Assembly (NCBI RefSeq): GCF_015070875.1
Contig: NZ_JADDIV010000001.1
Span: 62,001 to 126,000, forward strand
From: Ramlibacter pallidus
Lineage (GTDB): Bacteria; Pseudomonadota; Gammaproteobacteria; Burkholderiales; Burkholderiaceae_C
Length of the DNA: 64,000 nucleotides
Direction of reading: 5' to 3'
Both the position numbers and the translations under genes were made by a program. Under the pieces are notes generated by a model, which worked only from the letters and a program-made list of their open reading frames with translations, searched no databases and was not told the origin of the DNA. Position 1 is the stretch's first letter; every line of letters starts with the position of its first letter. This document shows positions 45,251-54,467 of the stretch, piece by piece.

Positions 45251-46306
45251 ATGGACCCCACCTGGCGCCGCTGGCCCGCCCTGCGCGGCGGCTTCCTGGC
45301 CGTGCTGGCCGCGGCGCTGTTCGGCATCAGCACGCCCCTGGTGCAGCGTGCCGGCGAAGGCGTGGGCCCCTTCACGACCGCCGCGCTGCTGTACGCGGGT
45401 GCGGCCCTGCTGGGAGCGGTCATGCGCCGGCACGCTGGCCGGGAAGCGAAGGTCCGGCGGGCGGACCTGCCGCGCCTGCTGGCGATGGCGGCGTTCGGCG
45501 CCGTGCTCGGTCCCGTGGCGCTGGCCTGGGGCTTGCAACACACCAGCGGCACCAGCGCATCGCTCATGCTCGCACTGGAAGCGCTGTTCACCGCCGTCCT
45601 GGCGCGCTGGCTTTATCACGAAGCCATGGACCGGCGCGTGTGGACGGCGATGCTGTTGCTGCTGGCCGGCGGCGTGCTGCTGGTCGTGGACCGCGGGGCC
45701 GCGGGCCGCGCGCAGCTGCTCGGCCTCCTCGCCGTGCTGCTCGCCACCGCCGCCTGGGGCGTCGACAACGCCCTGTCCCGCGGGGTGGCGGAACGCGACC
45801 CGGCGCAGGTGGTGCTGGTGAAGGCATCGCTCGGCGCGCCTGCCGCGCTCCTGCTGGCATTCGCCTGGCAAGAGTCCCTGCCGGGCGGGCTGCAGGTCGC
45901 GGCCCTGCTTGCCATCGGCGCGACGGGCTACGGCCTCAGCCTGCGGCTGTACCTGCTGGCGCAGCGCGCCTTCGGCGCCGCGCGCACGGGCTCGGTGTTC
46001 GCCTTCGCGCCCTTCATCGGTGCGGCAGTGGCCATCGCACTCGGCGAACGCGCGGCGAGCTGGGGCATGGCGGCGGGCGGGCTCCTGATGCTGGCCGGCG
46101 TGGTGGTGCACCTGTACGAGCGGCACGAGCACGAACACGCGCATGATCCGCTGGAACACGAGCATGCGCACCGGCACGACGACGGCCACCACGCGCACAC
46201 GCACGATCCCATGCCCGAAGGCGAGCACAGCCACGGCCACGTCCATGCACCGGTGCGGCACAGCCATCCGCACGTGCCGGACGCGCACCACACGCACCGT
46301 CACTAG
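45251..46306 (+). CDS. EamA/DMT-family transporter with His-rich C-terminal tail
   Basis: The 351-residue protein has ten helices with two EamA repeats (residues 15-140 and 150-290). After the last helix the tail of about 60 residues is extremely rich in His, Asp, Glu and Pro, with many HEH, HAH and HSH groups (ERHEHEHAHDPLEHEHAH). His-rich tails in transporters commonly bind zinc, nickel or copper, so this could be a metal- or metallophore-related exporter. The DMT family otherwise moves metabolites and amino acids. The tail is the notable departure from usual EamA proteins. Confidence 0.88.
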   Translation: MDPTWRRWPALRGGFLAVLAAALFGISTPLVQRAGEGVGPFTTAALLYAGAALLGAVMRRHAGREAKVRRADLPRLLAMAAFGAVLGPVALAWGLQHTSGTSASLMLALEALFTAVLARWLYHEAMDRRVWTAMLLLLAGGVLLVVDRGAAGRAQLLGLLAVLLATAAWGVDNALSRGVAERDPAQVVLVKASLGAPAALLLAFAWQESLPGGLQVAALLAIGATGYGLSLRLYLLAQRAFGAARTGSVFAFAPFIGAAVAIALGERAASWGMAAGGLLMLAGVVVHLYERHEHEHAHDPLEHEHAHRHDDGHHAHTHDPMPEGEHSHGHVHAPVRHSHPHVPDAHHTHRH

Positions 46307-46333
46307 CCGGAGAACCGGCGAAAGGAGAACCGC

Positions 46334-46705
46334 ATGGATCCCTCCGGCGCCACATCGAGGCACGGCCTCTCCCGCATGATCTTCCTCGCGTGCAGCGCCT
46401 GGATGGTCGGCCTGGGCCTGTACTTCCTCTTCGTGCGGCCCTTGCTCCTGCCGGAGGATCCCCGCTTCATCGGCGCGCCGCTCGAGACCATCCGCAGCGC
46501 CTTGCCCGGCCTGGAGCGATGGCTGGGGCACGTCTTCAATGTCCTGGGCGGATTCATGGCCGCCTGCGGCATCCTGCTCGCCGTACTGGCATGGAACCTG
46601 GACCGCCGCCTTCCCGGCACCTTCCCTGCCTTGTGCGCCGCCGGGGCCGCGAGCGTCGGGCTCATGAGCGCCACGAATTTCGCCATCCACTCCGACTTCC
46701 GGTGG
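46334..46705 (+). pseudogene. Truncated membrane protein gene (no own stop)
   Basis: From ATG 46334, behind GAAAGGAG, about 124 codons encode three helices (FLACSAWMVGLGLYFLFVRP, VFNVLGGFMAACGILLAV, LCAAGAASVGLMSATNFAIHSDFRW). After W124 the sequence becomes hydrophilic and low-complexity with no stop codon in frame until far inside the ATPase gene on the other strand. Relatives continue with a fourth hydrophobic helix and then stop. The pattern is of a 3' deletion or rearrangement near 46705. Confidence 0.65.
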
Positions 46706-46984
46706 CGTAGCCCCGGCGAACGCGCCGATCACCAGCAGCCTGGGTTCGCCGACGGTCTCCCACGCCTTGAAGGGATGCCGAGCACGCGCCCCTGCATCCG
46801 GGTGACGGATCCGGGTACACGCCCGCCACCCTCGTCGGTGACGGTCGACATCGAAGAACCCATCATCGCCATCGAGCGCTGGTCCATGTGGCGCGAGAGC
46901 CGGCGCGGATCGTCGAGCGCTTCGAAGAGGACCGCGGTGCGGCACGCACGAGACCCTGCGCCTCGTACGGGCGGCGGCCGGCGT
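46706..46984. other. Non-coding or decayed stretch after the truncated gene
   Basis: No coherent coding sequence was recognised in either strand. Translations in all frames are Arg/Pro-rich and do not resemble a known family. A short segment with ALVHVAREPARIVERFEEDRG in one plus frame could be a remnant of a coding gene, but cannot be assigned. It lies between the truncated gene and the convergent copper ATPase. Confidence 0.5.
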
Positions 46985-49177
46985 TCATGCCCGCCACCGC
47001 TTCAACCGCAGCGCATTGCCCACCACCGACACCGAGCTGAGGCTCATGGCCAGTGCCGCCAGCATCGGCGAGAGCAGCCAGCCGGTCCACGGATAGAGGA
47101 CGCCGGCGGCCAGCGGGATGCCAAGCGCGTTGTAGAGGAACGCGAACACCAGGTTCTGGCGCATGTTGCGTACCGACGCCTCGGACAGGTCCCGCGCGTC
47201 CGCGATGGCGCGCAGGTCGCCCTTCACCAGCGTGACCTGCGCGCTCTCCATGGCGACGTCGGTGCCCGCACCCATGGCGATGCCGACGTCGGCGCCGGCC
47301 AGGGCGGGCGCGTCGTTGATGCCGTCCCCCGCCATCGCAACCACCAGCCCCTGCGACTTGAACCGGCGCGCCAGTTCCAGCTTGTCCTGCGGCTTCACTT
47401 CACCGTGGACCTCGTCGATGCCCAGCGCCTGCGCCACCGACTTCGCCGTCGCCAGCCCGTCGCCGGTCGCCATCACCATCCGGATCCCCTGGCCGCGCAG
47501 CCTGGCGATGGCTTCGGGCGTCGTGGCCTTGACCGGATCCGCCACCGCCAGCAAGCCCGCGAAGCGGCCGTCGACCGACAGGTACATGACACTCGCGCCG
47601 GTGCCGCGCAGCGCGTCGGCCTCCGATGCCAGCGCCGAGACATCCACGCCGTTCTTGTCCATCAGGGCCGTATTGCCCAGCCCAAGGCTCCGGCCCTCGA
47701 CCGAGCCGGTGACGCCGATGCCGCTGGCCGATTCGAACGTCTCCGCCTTCGCGAGAGGCAGTCCCTGCGCCTTCGCGGCGGCGACGATGCTGTGGGCCAG
47801 CGGATGCTCGCTGCCCTGGTCCAGGCTGGCCGCCAGGCGCAGGACTTCGTCGCCGGTGAACCCGGGCGCCGCCACCGCCTTCCGGAATGCCGGTTTGCCT
47901 TCGGTGAGCGTGCCGGTCTTGTCGACGATCAGCACGTCGACCTTGCGCATGTTCTCGATCGCGGAAGCGTCCTTGAACAGCACCCCGCGCCGGGCGCCTT
48001 CGCCGGTGGCGACCATCACCGACATCGGCGTGGCGAGCCCCAGTGCGCAGGGGCAGGCGATGATCAGCACGGCCACCGCATTGATCAAGCCGTACACCCA
48101 GGAAGGCTCGGGCCCCAGGAAGTCCCAGGCGAAGAAGGTGGCCAGTGCGGCCAGCACCACGCCGACCACGAAGTACCCGGCCACCACGTCGGCCATGCGC
48201 TGCATGGGCGCCTTCGACCGCTGCGCCTGCGCGACCATCTGCACGATCTGCGACAGCACGGTGGCGGAGCCGACGCGCTCGGCCCGCATGACGAGCGCCC
48301 CGGAAGTGTTCACCGTCGCCCCGATCAGCTTGTCGCCGGGCTCCTTGGAGACCGGCATCGGCTCGCCGGTGACCATGGCCTCGTCGACGGCGCTCCTGCC
48401 TTCGACGACGACGCCGTCGACGGGCACCTTCTCCCCGGGGCGCACGCGCAGCAGGTCGCCCTCGTGCACGTGCGCAAGCGGGACGTCCGCTTCGGTCCCG
48501 TCGGCCGCGATGCGGCGCGCGGTCTTCGGTGCGAGCCCGAGCAGCGCCTTGATCGCCGCGCTCGCGCCGGAACGGGCGCGCAATTCCAGCACCTGCCCCA
48601 GCAGCGTGAGCGAGATGATGGCCGACGCAGCCTCGAAGTACACGGAGACGCGTCCCATCGACACGAAGGACGCGGGAAACACGCCGGGTGCCACCGTGGC
48701 CACCACGCTGTAGACGAACGCCGCGCCCGTGCCCAGCGCGATCAGCGTCCACATGTTCGGGCTGCGGTTCACCACCGAGGCCCAGCCGCGGCGGAAGAAC
48801 GGCGCTCCCGCCCAGAGCACGACCGGCGCGCCAAGAGCGAGCTCGATCCAGGTCTGGGTCCGGGACCCCATGAGCCCCATGGAGTGGCCGAACATCGCCA
48901 GCAGCACGCCGGCGACCGTCAGCGGCAGCGTCCACCAGAAGCGCCGCTCGAAGTCCGCAAGTTCCGGATCCTTGCCTTCTTCCAGGCTGGGAAGCTCGGG
49001 CTCCAGCGCCATGCCGCACTTCCAGCAGGTGCCCGGATGGTCCTGCCGGACCTCGGGGTGCATGGGGCAGACGTAGACCGTTCCCGAGGGCGCCGGTGCA
49101 ACGGCCGCGTGCCGGTCACCCTGGTCAGGGTCGCGATGCGCGTGCTGCCCGTGGTGCTGATGGCCATGGTCGTTCAT
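46985..49177 (-). CDS. Copper-exporting P1B-type ATPase (CopA/CopB-like) with N-terminal metal-binding motif
   Basis: The 730-residue protein begins with a His-rich stretch ([10 protein letters not shown]) and a heavy-metal binding motif YVCPMHPE...CWKCGM at 35-56, then eight helices. The channel motif is CPC ([10 protein letters not shown]), the phosphorylation motif DKTGTLTEG, the HP locus SEHPLAHS, and [10 protein letters not shown] near the end. These features put it in the P1B-type copper group. The gene is the last of the copper cluster and should move Cu from cytosol to periplasm. The TolC, CopA and CusF-like proteins are its neighbours. Confidence 0.95.
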   Translation of the reverse strand: MNDHGHQHHGQHAHRDPDQGDRHAAVAPAPSGTVYVCPMHPEVRQDHPGTCWKCGMALEPELPSLEEGKDPELADFERRFWWTLPLTVAGVLLAMFGHSMGLMGSRTQTWIELALGAPVVLWAGAPFFRRGWASVVNRSPNMWTLIALGTGAAFVYSVVATVAPGVFPASFVSMGRVSVYFEAASAIISLTLLGQVLELRARSGASAAIKALLGLAPKTARRIAADGTEADVPLAHVHEGDLLRVRPGEKVPVDGVVVEGRSAVDEAMVTGEPMPVSKEPGDKLIGATVNTSGALVMRAERVGSATVLSQIVQMVAQAQRSKAPMQRMADVVAGYFVVGVVLAALATFFAWDFLGPEPSWVYGLINAVAVLIIACPCALGLATPMSVMVATGEGARRGVLFKDASAIENMRKVDVLIVDKTGTLTEGKPAFRKAVAAPGFTGDEVLRLAASLDQGSEHPLAHSIVAAAKAQGLPLAKAETFESASGIGVTGSVEGRSLGLGNTALMDKNGVDVSALASEADALRGTGASVMYLSVDGRFAGLLAVADPVKATTPEAIARLRGQGIRMVMATGDGLATAKSVAQALGIDEVHGEVKPQDKLELARRFKSQGLVVAMAGDGINDAPALAGADVGIAMGAGTDVAMESAQVTLVKGDLRAIADARDLSEASVRNMRQNLVFAFLYNALGIPLAAGVLYPWTGWLLSPMLAALAMSLSSVSVVGNALRLKRWRA

Positions 49178-49196
49178 GGGCGGTCTCCGTTGTCGT

Positions 49197-49547
49197 TCAC
49201 TGCCCGGCGGCCTGGATCTCCGTGATCGTGTAGTTGCCGTTCGGGTTCGCGGCCCGGAAGCGGACCTTGTCGCCCTGCTTCACCTTGTCGAGCATGGCCG
49301 GATCGGAGACGCCGAACACCATCGTCATCGGGGGCATGTCCAGGTTCCTGATCTCCCCGTGCCGCACGGTGATCTTGCCCGCGGCCTTGTCGACCTTGCG
49401 GACCTCGCCTTCCGCCATGTCGGCGGCAGCGGCAGCCTGCGGATGGTGAGCGTTGTGGTCCGCCGATCCCGCCGGCTGCGCGGACGCCGTGAACGAAGCG
49501 CCGGCGGCGAGAACGCCGCAGAGGAGGATTCGATGCAGTCTTTTCAT
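49197..49547 (-). CDS. CusF-like periplasmic copper-binding protein
   Basis: The 116-residue product has a signal peptide (1-24) and a CusF-type OB fold with the copper site [16 protein letters not shown], in which His and two Met correspond to CusF ligands. The Trp of E. coli CusF is not seen at that place (Leu is present). The start MKRLHR at 49547 is chosen for AGGAA at about 9 nt. It hands periplasmic copper to partners; the operon includes the ATPase 19 nt downstream. Confidence 0.9.
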   Translation of the reverse strand: MKRLHRILLCGVLAAGASFTASAQPAGSADHNAHHPQAAAAADMAEGEVRKVDKAAGKITVRHGEIRNLDMPPMTMVFGVSDPAMLDKVKQGDKVRFRAANPNGNYTITEIQAAGQ

Positions 49548-49561
49548 GGTCTGGTTTCCTT

Positions 49562-50071
49562 TCATTGCCTGGGCAACACCTTGATCTTCCCGACCATCCC
49601 GGCCTGGTAGTGGCCGGGGATCAGGCAAGCGAAGTCGAAGTCCCCGGCACGGTTGAAGTTCCAGACGAGCGTGCCCGCCTTGCCGGCCGCCACGTGCGAC
49701 ATGTGCGGTTCGTCGTGCTCCATGCCCGGGAACTTCTGCATCAGCGCGGCATGCTCGTCGAGCGACTTGCGGTCGCCGAGGACCATCTCGTGCAGCACCT
49801 TGCCCTTGTTGCGCACGACGAACTTCACGGTTTCGCCCTGCTTCACCTCGATGTTCGACGGCGTGAAGCGCATGTCGTCGGTCATGGTGACCTCCATCGT
49901 GCGCTTGGCGTCGCTCGCTTCGCCGGCGATGCCCCAGGGCTTCTGCTCCTTGGGGACCGGCGCCGCCGCCGTGGCGTGCGCCTTCTCGCCGTGCGCGAAG
50001 GCGGAACCGCCCGTCAGCGCGGCGGCGAAGGTGATGCCGGCGAGCGCCAGCGCGTGCTTGGTGTGTTTCAT
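49562..50071 (-). CDS. Periplasmic cupredoxin (blue-copper-like)
   Basis: The 169-residue product has a signal peptide (1-26) and a cupredoxin domain (about 58-167). Type 1 copper ligands are visible as His94 (VLHEMV), Cys149, His154 and Met159 (FACLIPGHYQAGM). The Met/His-rich segment MEHDEPHMSH at 117-126 may hold additional Cu. It probably stores or carries copper in the periplasm. It lies 14 nt from the CopA gene and precedes the CusF-like gene. Confidence 0.92.
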   Translation of the reverse strand: MKHTKHALALAGITFAAALTGGSAFAHGEKAHATAAAPVPKEQKPWGIAGEASDAKRTMEVTMTDDMRFTPSNIEVKQGETVKFVVRNKGKVLHEMVLGDRKSLDEHAALMQKFPGMEHDEPHMSHVAAGKAGTLVWNFNRAGDFDFACLIPGHYQAGMVGKIKVLPRQ

Positions 50072-50085
50072 GTTCGTTCCCTTGT

Positions 50086-51507
50086 TCAATGGCTTCCGTG
50101 TCCCGATGCCGGCTTGCGGACGCGCACTTCGACGTCCTTCGCCGCGGGCGCGCCGGCCGCGGAAGGTAGTTTTCCGGGCGCCGTTCCCCCGGCCCGAGCC
50201 GGCTCGGGCAGCGCGCCGCCGAACTCGTAGGCGACGGTTCCCTGCGGATGCCGAAACCAGCCCGGGTCCGCGTAGTCGCCCCGCTTCTGCCCGCGCCGGA
50301 CCTTCACGGTCGTGAACATGCCCCCCATCTCCAGGCCGCCGAAGGGCCCCCGGCCGTCCATCATCTTCTGCGTGTTGTCGGGCAGGGGCATCTCCATCTC
50401 GCCCATGTCGGCCATGCCGCGCTCGCCCATCACCATGTAGTCGGGCACCAGCTGCGAGATCTTCTTCGCCACCCCACGATGGTCGACGCCGATCATGGTG
50501 GGCACGTCGTGGCCCATCGCTCCCATCGTGTGATGGCTCTTGTGGCAATGGAAGGCCCAGTCGCCCTCCTCGTCGGCGAGGAATTCGATCTGGCGCATCT
50601 GCCCCACCGCGATGTCGGTGGTGACTTCATGCCAGCGCGTGCTGCGCGGCGTAGGGCCGCCGTCGGTGCCGGTGACGACGAACTCGTGCCCGTGCAGGTG
50701 CATGGGGTGGTTGGTCATCGACAGGTTGCCCACGCGGATGCGCACCTTGTCGCCGTGCCGGACGTTCATCGAGGCGATGCCGGGAAACACCCGGCTGTTG
50801 AAGGTCCAGATGTTGAAGTCCGTCATCGTCATGATCTTCGGTGTGTACGCGCCGGGCTCGATGTCGTAGGCGTTGAGCAGGAACACGAAATCGCGGTCCA
50901 CTTCGTCGATCAGCGGGTGCCGGCCCTTGGGGTGCGTGACCCAGAAGCCCATCATGCCCATCGCCATCTGCACCATCTCGTCGCCGTGCGGGTGGTACAT
51001 GAAGGTGCCGGGCCGTCGAGCCACGAACTCGTAGACGAAGGTCTTGCCGGGCTGGATGGTGGGCTGCGTCAGGCCGCCGACGCCGTCCATGCCGTTGGGC
51101 AGGCGCTGCCCGTGCCAGTGGATGCTGGTGTGCTCGGGCAGCTTGTTGGTCACGAAGACGCGCACGCGGTCGCCCTCGACCACCTCGATCGTGGGTCCCG
51201 GCGACTGGCCGTTGTAGCCCCACAGGTGCGCCTTGAAGCCCGGCGCCATCTCGCGCACGACGGGCTCCGCGACGAGGTGGAACTCCTTGACGCCGTCCTT
51301 CATGCGCCAGGGCGCGGTCCAGCCATTGAGGGTGACCACGGGGTTGTAGGGCCGTCCGGTCGGCGGCGCCAGCGGGCCCGCCGTGTCCGGCTTGGTCTGG
51401 ACCACGGGCTCGGGCAAGGCGGCCATCGCGACCTTGCTGACCGAGGCCGCGCCCACCGCGCCGGCGATGGCGCCGACGCCGGTGAGGAAGTTTCGTCTGT
51501 TCGACAT
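50086..51507 (-). CDS. copA: Multicopper oxidase, CopA family
   Basis: The 473-residue protein begins with a Tat signal (RRNFLTG) and cleavage near residue 30. Four copper motifs are complete: HWHG at 130-133, YHPHG at 171-175, HPMHLHGH at 267-274, and HCHKSHHTMGAM at 320-331, which holds the type 1 ligands Cys321, His326 and Met331. A Met-rich segment (GMADMGEMEMPLP) after the core is typical of Cu(I) oxidases. It oxidises Cu(I) to Cu(II) in the periplasm, lowering toxicity. Confidence 0.95.
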   Translation of the reverse strand: MSNRRNFLTGVGAIAGAVGAASVSKVAMAALPEPVVQTKPDTAGPLAPPTGRPYNPVVTLNGWTAPWRMKDGVKEFHLVAEPVVREMAPGFKAHLWGYNGQSPGPTIEVVEGDRVRVFVTNKLPEHTSIHWHGQRLPNGMDGVGGLTQPTIQPGKTFVYEFVARRPGTFMYHPHGDEMVQMAMGMMGFWVTHPKGRHPLIDEVDRDFVFLLNAYDIEPGAYTPKIMTMTDFNIWTFNSRVFPGIASMNVRHGDKVRIRVGNLSMTNHPMHLHGHEFVVTGTDGGPTPRSTRWHEVTTDIAVGQMRQIEFLADEEGDWAFHCHKSHHTMGAMGHDVPTMIGVDHRGVAKKISQLVPDYMVMGERGMADMGEMEMPLPDNTQKMMDGRGPFGGLEMGGMFTTVKVRRGQKRGDYADPGWFRHPQGTVAYEFGGALPEPARAGGTAPGKLPSAAGAPAAKDVEVRVRKPASGHGSH

Positions 51508-51525
51508 GGTGTCCTTCGTCGTTCG

Positions 51526-52953
51526 TCAATGGCCCGCATCGGACGCGGCCGCAGCGCCTGCCGAGGACGGCGCATCGGTGGCGCCGGCTCGCGGCCTGCC
51601 GATCAAGGTGGAGGAGAGGGCGGCATCGGCGATCCAGAAGTCGCGCTGCGCCTCGATGGCGGCGATGACGCCGGAGACCTGCTCGCGCGCATCGGCGAGC
51701 AGTTCGAACACGCCGATGATCATGCCGTTGTAGCGCAGCAGGTTCTCCTCGGAGATGGTCCTGCGCAGCGGCACGAGCTCGTCGCGCTGGTGCCGCGCCT
51801 GGTCGTACGCCGTCCGGTAGGCCGCGTAGCTTTCGCGCGCCTGCGAACCCGCGGCGCGGGCCACCGCCTCGTAGCGCTGCGCGGCGGCGAACGAGCGGGC
51901 GTCGAGCGCGGCACTGCGCGTCGCGCCGCCGTCGAACAGCGGCAGGCGGATCTCGAGCTCCCACCCTCGCGTCGTCGACTTCTCGCCGCTGCCCTCGAAG
52001 CGCGTGTCGCGGCGGGCGCCGAGCTCCACGTCCAGGAGCTGCGTGGCCAGGTCGACGCCGCGGCCGCGGCCGGCCGCTTCGAGTTCCAGCCGCGCCAGGC
52101 GCGCGTCGAGCCGCTGCGAAGCGAGCGCCTGCGAGACCTCCTCCGGCGCCCTCGGTGCCTTCGGCAGTTCCGGCAGGCGCGCGGGCAGCTTCAGCACGCT
52201 GGCTTGCTGCTGCGTCAAGCCCAGCTCGCGCACCAGCGCCTCGCGTGCAGCGATCGCCTGCTGCCGCGCGTTCGCGAACCGGGCGGTCGCGTCCGCATAG
52301 AAAAGGTGCTGGCGCGCGGCCTGCAGCTTGGTGAAATTGCCGGCCGCCTGCATGCGGCGCGCGAGTTCGGCGCTGGCCTCGGCGGCGTCCTTCACCTGCG
52401 TGGCGTACGTCTCGACCTCGCGTGCGGCGACGGCGCGCACCCAGGCCTGCCGCGCGGCCGCCACCTGGTCGACGATGGCGCCGGCCATGCGCACCCTCGC
52501 CTGCTCGGAAGCGATCCTCGACACGGCACGGCGCTGCGGCAGCGTGACCAGGTCGAAGAGCCCGACCGACAGCAGGCGCCCCAGCTCCAGGTCGGCGCCT
52601 TCGCGCAGCCGCTCGAAGGAGAAGGCGACGCCGCCCGGCAGGCCCCGCTGGCGGGCGGCCGCGACCTCGGTCCACCCCTGGGCCAGCGCCTCCTGGAAGG
52701 CGGGGCTGTTGGCGAGCGCGAGCCGGACCGCGCCATCCTGGGTCAGGGGCTGGGCGAGGAGATCGTCGGCCAGCCTGGCCGCCGCTTCGCGCTGCGACGG
52801 TTCGTGCTGCAGCTCGGCGCCCGCACCGGTCGCCACCGGCCCCGCCAGCCGGTTGGCTTCGCGCAGTTCGGCTTGCATGTCGGGAGCGGCGCAACCGGCG
52901 AGCGCGAGCCCCACGACCGCCACCGCGAGCCTGGAGGTGGCTGTCGGATTCAT
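51526..52953 (-). CDS. TolC-family outer-membrane factor lipoprotein
   Basis: The 475-residue product has a lipoprotein signal with lipobox LAGC (about 18-21). It then has two OEP repeats rich in Ala, Arg and Glu that form the coiled-coil barrel. In the family it would form the exit duct of an efflux system, but no CusA or CusB gene is present, so its partner is elsewhere or unknown. It starts 4 nt before the stop of the upstream periplasmic gene. Confidence 0.9.
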   Translation of the reverse strand: MNPTATSRLAVAVVGLALAGCAAPDMQAELREANRLAGPVATGAGAELQHEPSQREAAARLADDLLAQPLTQDGAVRLALANSPAFQEALAQGWTEVAAARQRGLPGGVAFSFERLREGADLELGRLLSVGLFDLVTLPQRRAVSRIASEQARVRMAGAIVDQVAAARQAWVRAVAAREVETYATQVKDAAEASAELARRMQAAGNFTKLQAARQHLFYADATARFANARQQAIAAREALVRELGLTQQQASVLKLPARLPELPKAPRAPEEVSQALASQRLDARLARLELEAAGRGRGVDLATQLLDVELGARRDTRFEGSGEKSTTRGWELEIRLPLFDGGATRSAALDARSFAAAQRYEAVARAAGSQARESYAAYRTAYDQARHQRDELVPLRRTISEENLLRYNGMIIGVFELLADAREQVSGVIAAIEAQRDFWIADAALSSTLIGRPRAGATDAPSSAGAAAASDAGH

Positions 52954-53285
52954 CGATGGTGCTCCTGGTGGGGCGACGCCGGACGCGCCGGCGCCGCGGC
53001 AGGCGCCGGACGCGAAGGCGCGGGCACGGTGCCCTGCGAAGTCCCGCCGCCGTGGATCTCGCGTGCGTAGGCCCGCCAGCCGCCGACTTCACGCACGGTG
53101 TCGTTCGCCCGGCGCCAGTCGCCGACTTCGCCGGCGGAGAAGGGGCGGTAGCCGTCGAAGGCGGATGGGTAGGCGGCGTCGGCGGCCGTGGCCGGCGAAG
53201 GCGCGGCGGGCGCCTGTGCCCCGGCTCCCGCCCCAGTGGCGAGCGCGGCGGCGGCAATGACGATGTTCCTGGAGATGCGTGGCAT
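52950..53285 (-). CDS. Periplasmic hypothetical protein, 111 aa, Pro/Ala-rich C-terminus
   Basis: The start MPRISRNIV at 53285 gives a signal peptide (1-23, ending GAGA). The central 50 residues (FDGYRPFSAGEVGDWRRANDTVREVGGW) are conserved in style with proteins beside TolC in copper operons. The C-terminus is Pro/Ala-rich (PSRPAPAAAPARPA) and ends HQEHHR. The stop overlaps the TolC ATG by 4 nt, so it is the first gene of the copper operon. The function is unknown. Confidence 0.75.
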   Translation of the reverse strand: MPRISRNIVIAAAALATGAGAGAQAPAAPSPATAADAAYPSAFDGYRPFSAGEVGDWRRANDTVREVGGWRAYAREIHGGGTSQGTVPAPSRPAPAAAPARPASPHQEHHR

Positions 53286-53392
53286 GGGTCCTCGCGTGAC
53301 GACGTGAAGCGTGCGCCGGATCGCGGCAGGCGCGGTCGGCAGGTGCGGCAATGCGGCAGCCAGGCCCGGCAACGCCGGGCCGCGGCTGGTGC

Positions 53393-53833
53393 TCAGGCGC
53401 GAGGGGGTTTGTCGGGGGTGGGCGCGTGCCGCGTCAGCACGCGGGCCGGCCCCGGCAGGGGCTGCAGGAGGTGGGCGTTCTCTCCGAGCCGCAACGCCGG
53501 CGGCTCGGAGAGCGCCACGAGGTTGCAGCAGGCCGCGCACACCGGGCACCCGTGGCCGTCGTCCACGGCGGAGGCGGTCGCCTGCGCATCCAACGCCGGC
53601 TGCAAGGCCTGCGAGGACGGTTCATCCGCGCCGTCGGTGCGGCCATGCGCATGCGATGCGGCGTCGTGCTCCGCGCCGTGCCCATGCGACGCATGGTCGT
53701 GGCCGGCGGCCTGCGTCGTGCCCGCATGCACCGGTCCGCAGAAAAGCATGGCGGCGGCCGCCATCCCCTGCAGGGGAAGCGCGGCCATGAGGAGCCATGC
53801 GATGACCAGACGGAGCGTCGACATACCTTTCAC
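53393..53833 (-). CDS. His-rich exported protein, possible copper-resistance accessory
   Basis: The 146-residue product has a signal peptide (1-27). A His-rich stretch (AGHDHASHGHGAEHDAASHAHG, about 43-64) and a Cys cluster HGCPVCAACC follow near residue 95. The composition suggests metal binding, and the position at the head of the copper cluster fits. It resembles DUF2946-type small proteins only in general organisation. A weak FNR-type box is 114 bp upstream. Confidence 0.7.
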   Translation of the reverse strand: MKGMSTLRLVIAWLLMAALPLQGMAAAAMLFCGPVHAGTTQAAGHDHASHGHGAEHDAASHAHGRTDGADEPSSQALQPALDAQATASAVDDGHGCPVCAACCNLVALSEPPALRLGENAHLLQPLPGPARVLTRHAPTPDKPPRA

Positions 53834-53940
53834 ATCCTAGCGCATGCCACCGGGAGGGGACGGCCCAGCCCCCGAAGCCCATGCCGCGAGGGTTGCCGTG
53901 GGGATGGCGTTCATGGGGGTTGCATCCTGAACCTTCCCCC

Positions 53941-53954
53941 TGGGGCAAGGTCAA
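53941..53954. promoter_or_regulatory. Weak FNR/CRP-type box before the His-rich gene
   Basis: Reads TTGACCTTGCCCCA on the minus strand. The second half departs from CAA and no -10 hexamer is seen at the usual spacing. Confidence 0.3.
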
Positions 53955-53988
53955 GCCCCTGCTGCCCGGAGGGCCGCGCGCCGGCGGC

Positions 53989-54432
53989 TCAGCCGCGCGT
54001 CACCAGCACCGGCACCGGCGCCAGCCGGATCACCTGTTCCGCACCGCTTCCCAGCAGCAGGCGGCTGGGGCCGCTGCGGCCATGCGTGCCCACGACGATC
54101 AGGTCGGCCTGCCAGTCGGCCGCCGCCCTGGCGACCGCATCGCCCAGCCGCAGGCCGAGCTCGTCGACCATCAGCGTGTCCGCGGTCGCGCCGGCGGCCT
54201 GCGCCGCCGCAAGGCTGTCCGCCAGGATCTGCCGGCCGCTGCCACGCAGCGCCTCGTACAGCGCGCCGGAGCCGCCACCCGAGGGGTCGTACCCGGTCAG
54301 GTACGCGGTGCGGTCCATCACGTGCACCAGCCGCAGCTGCCCGCCGTTCTCGCGCGCCAGCCGGCCGGCGGTCTGCAGCGCGTGCAGCGACGTGTCGCTG
54401 CCGTCGACGGGGACCAGGATGCGCTTGAACAT
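53989..54432 (-). CDS. Universal stress protein, UspA family (second copy)
   Basis: The 147-residue protein starts MFKRILVPVDGSDTS and carries the ATP motif GTHGRSGPSRLLLGS. TAYLTGYDPS corresponds to MAYLTGYEYG in the 42983 copy, and the C-termini GSGAEQVIRLAPVPVL and GSGAEQVIRMAPVPVL are nearly identical. The two are close paralogues. No FNR-type box is visible immediately upstream; it may be read from the TIGR02588 gene 35 nt upstream. Confidence 0.93.
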   Translation of the reverse strand: MFKRILVPVDGSDTSLHALQTAGRLARENGGQLRLVHVMDRTAYLTGYDPSGGGSGALYEALRGSGRQILADSLAAAQAAGATADTLMVDELGLRLGDAVARAAADWQADLIVVGTHGRSGPSRLLLGSGAEQVIRLAPVPVLVTRG

Positions 54433-54467
54433 GGCTTGCTCCTTTCCGTGCGCGAACGCGCTGCCGC

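Noticed and set aside
46712-49225. Continuation of the 46334 frame for about 840 residues opposite the copper ATPase
   Set aside because: The sequence after residue 124 is low-complexity and antisense to a well-conserved ATPase; it is not a real protein.
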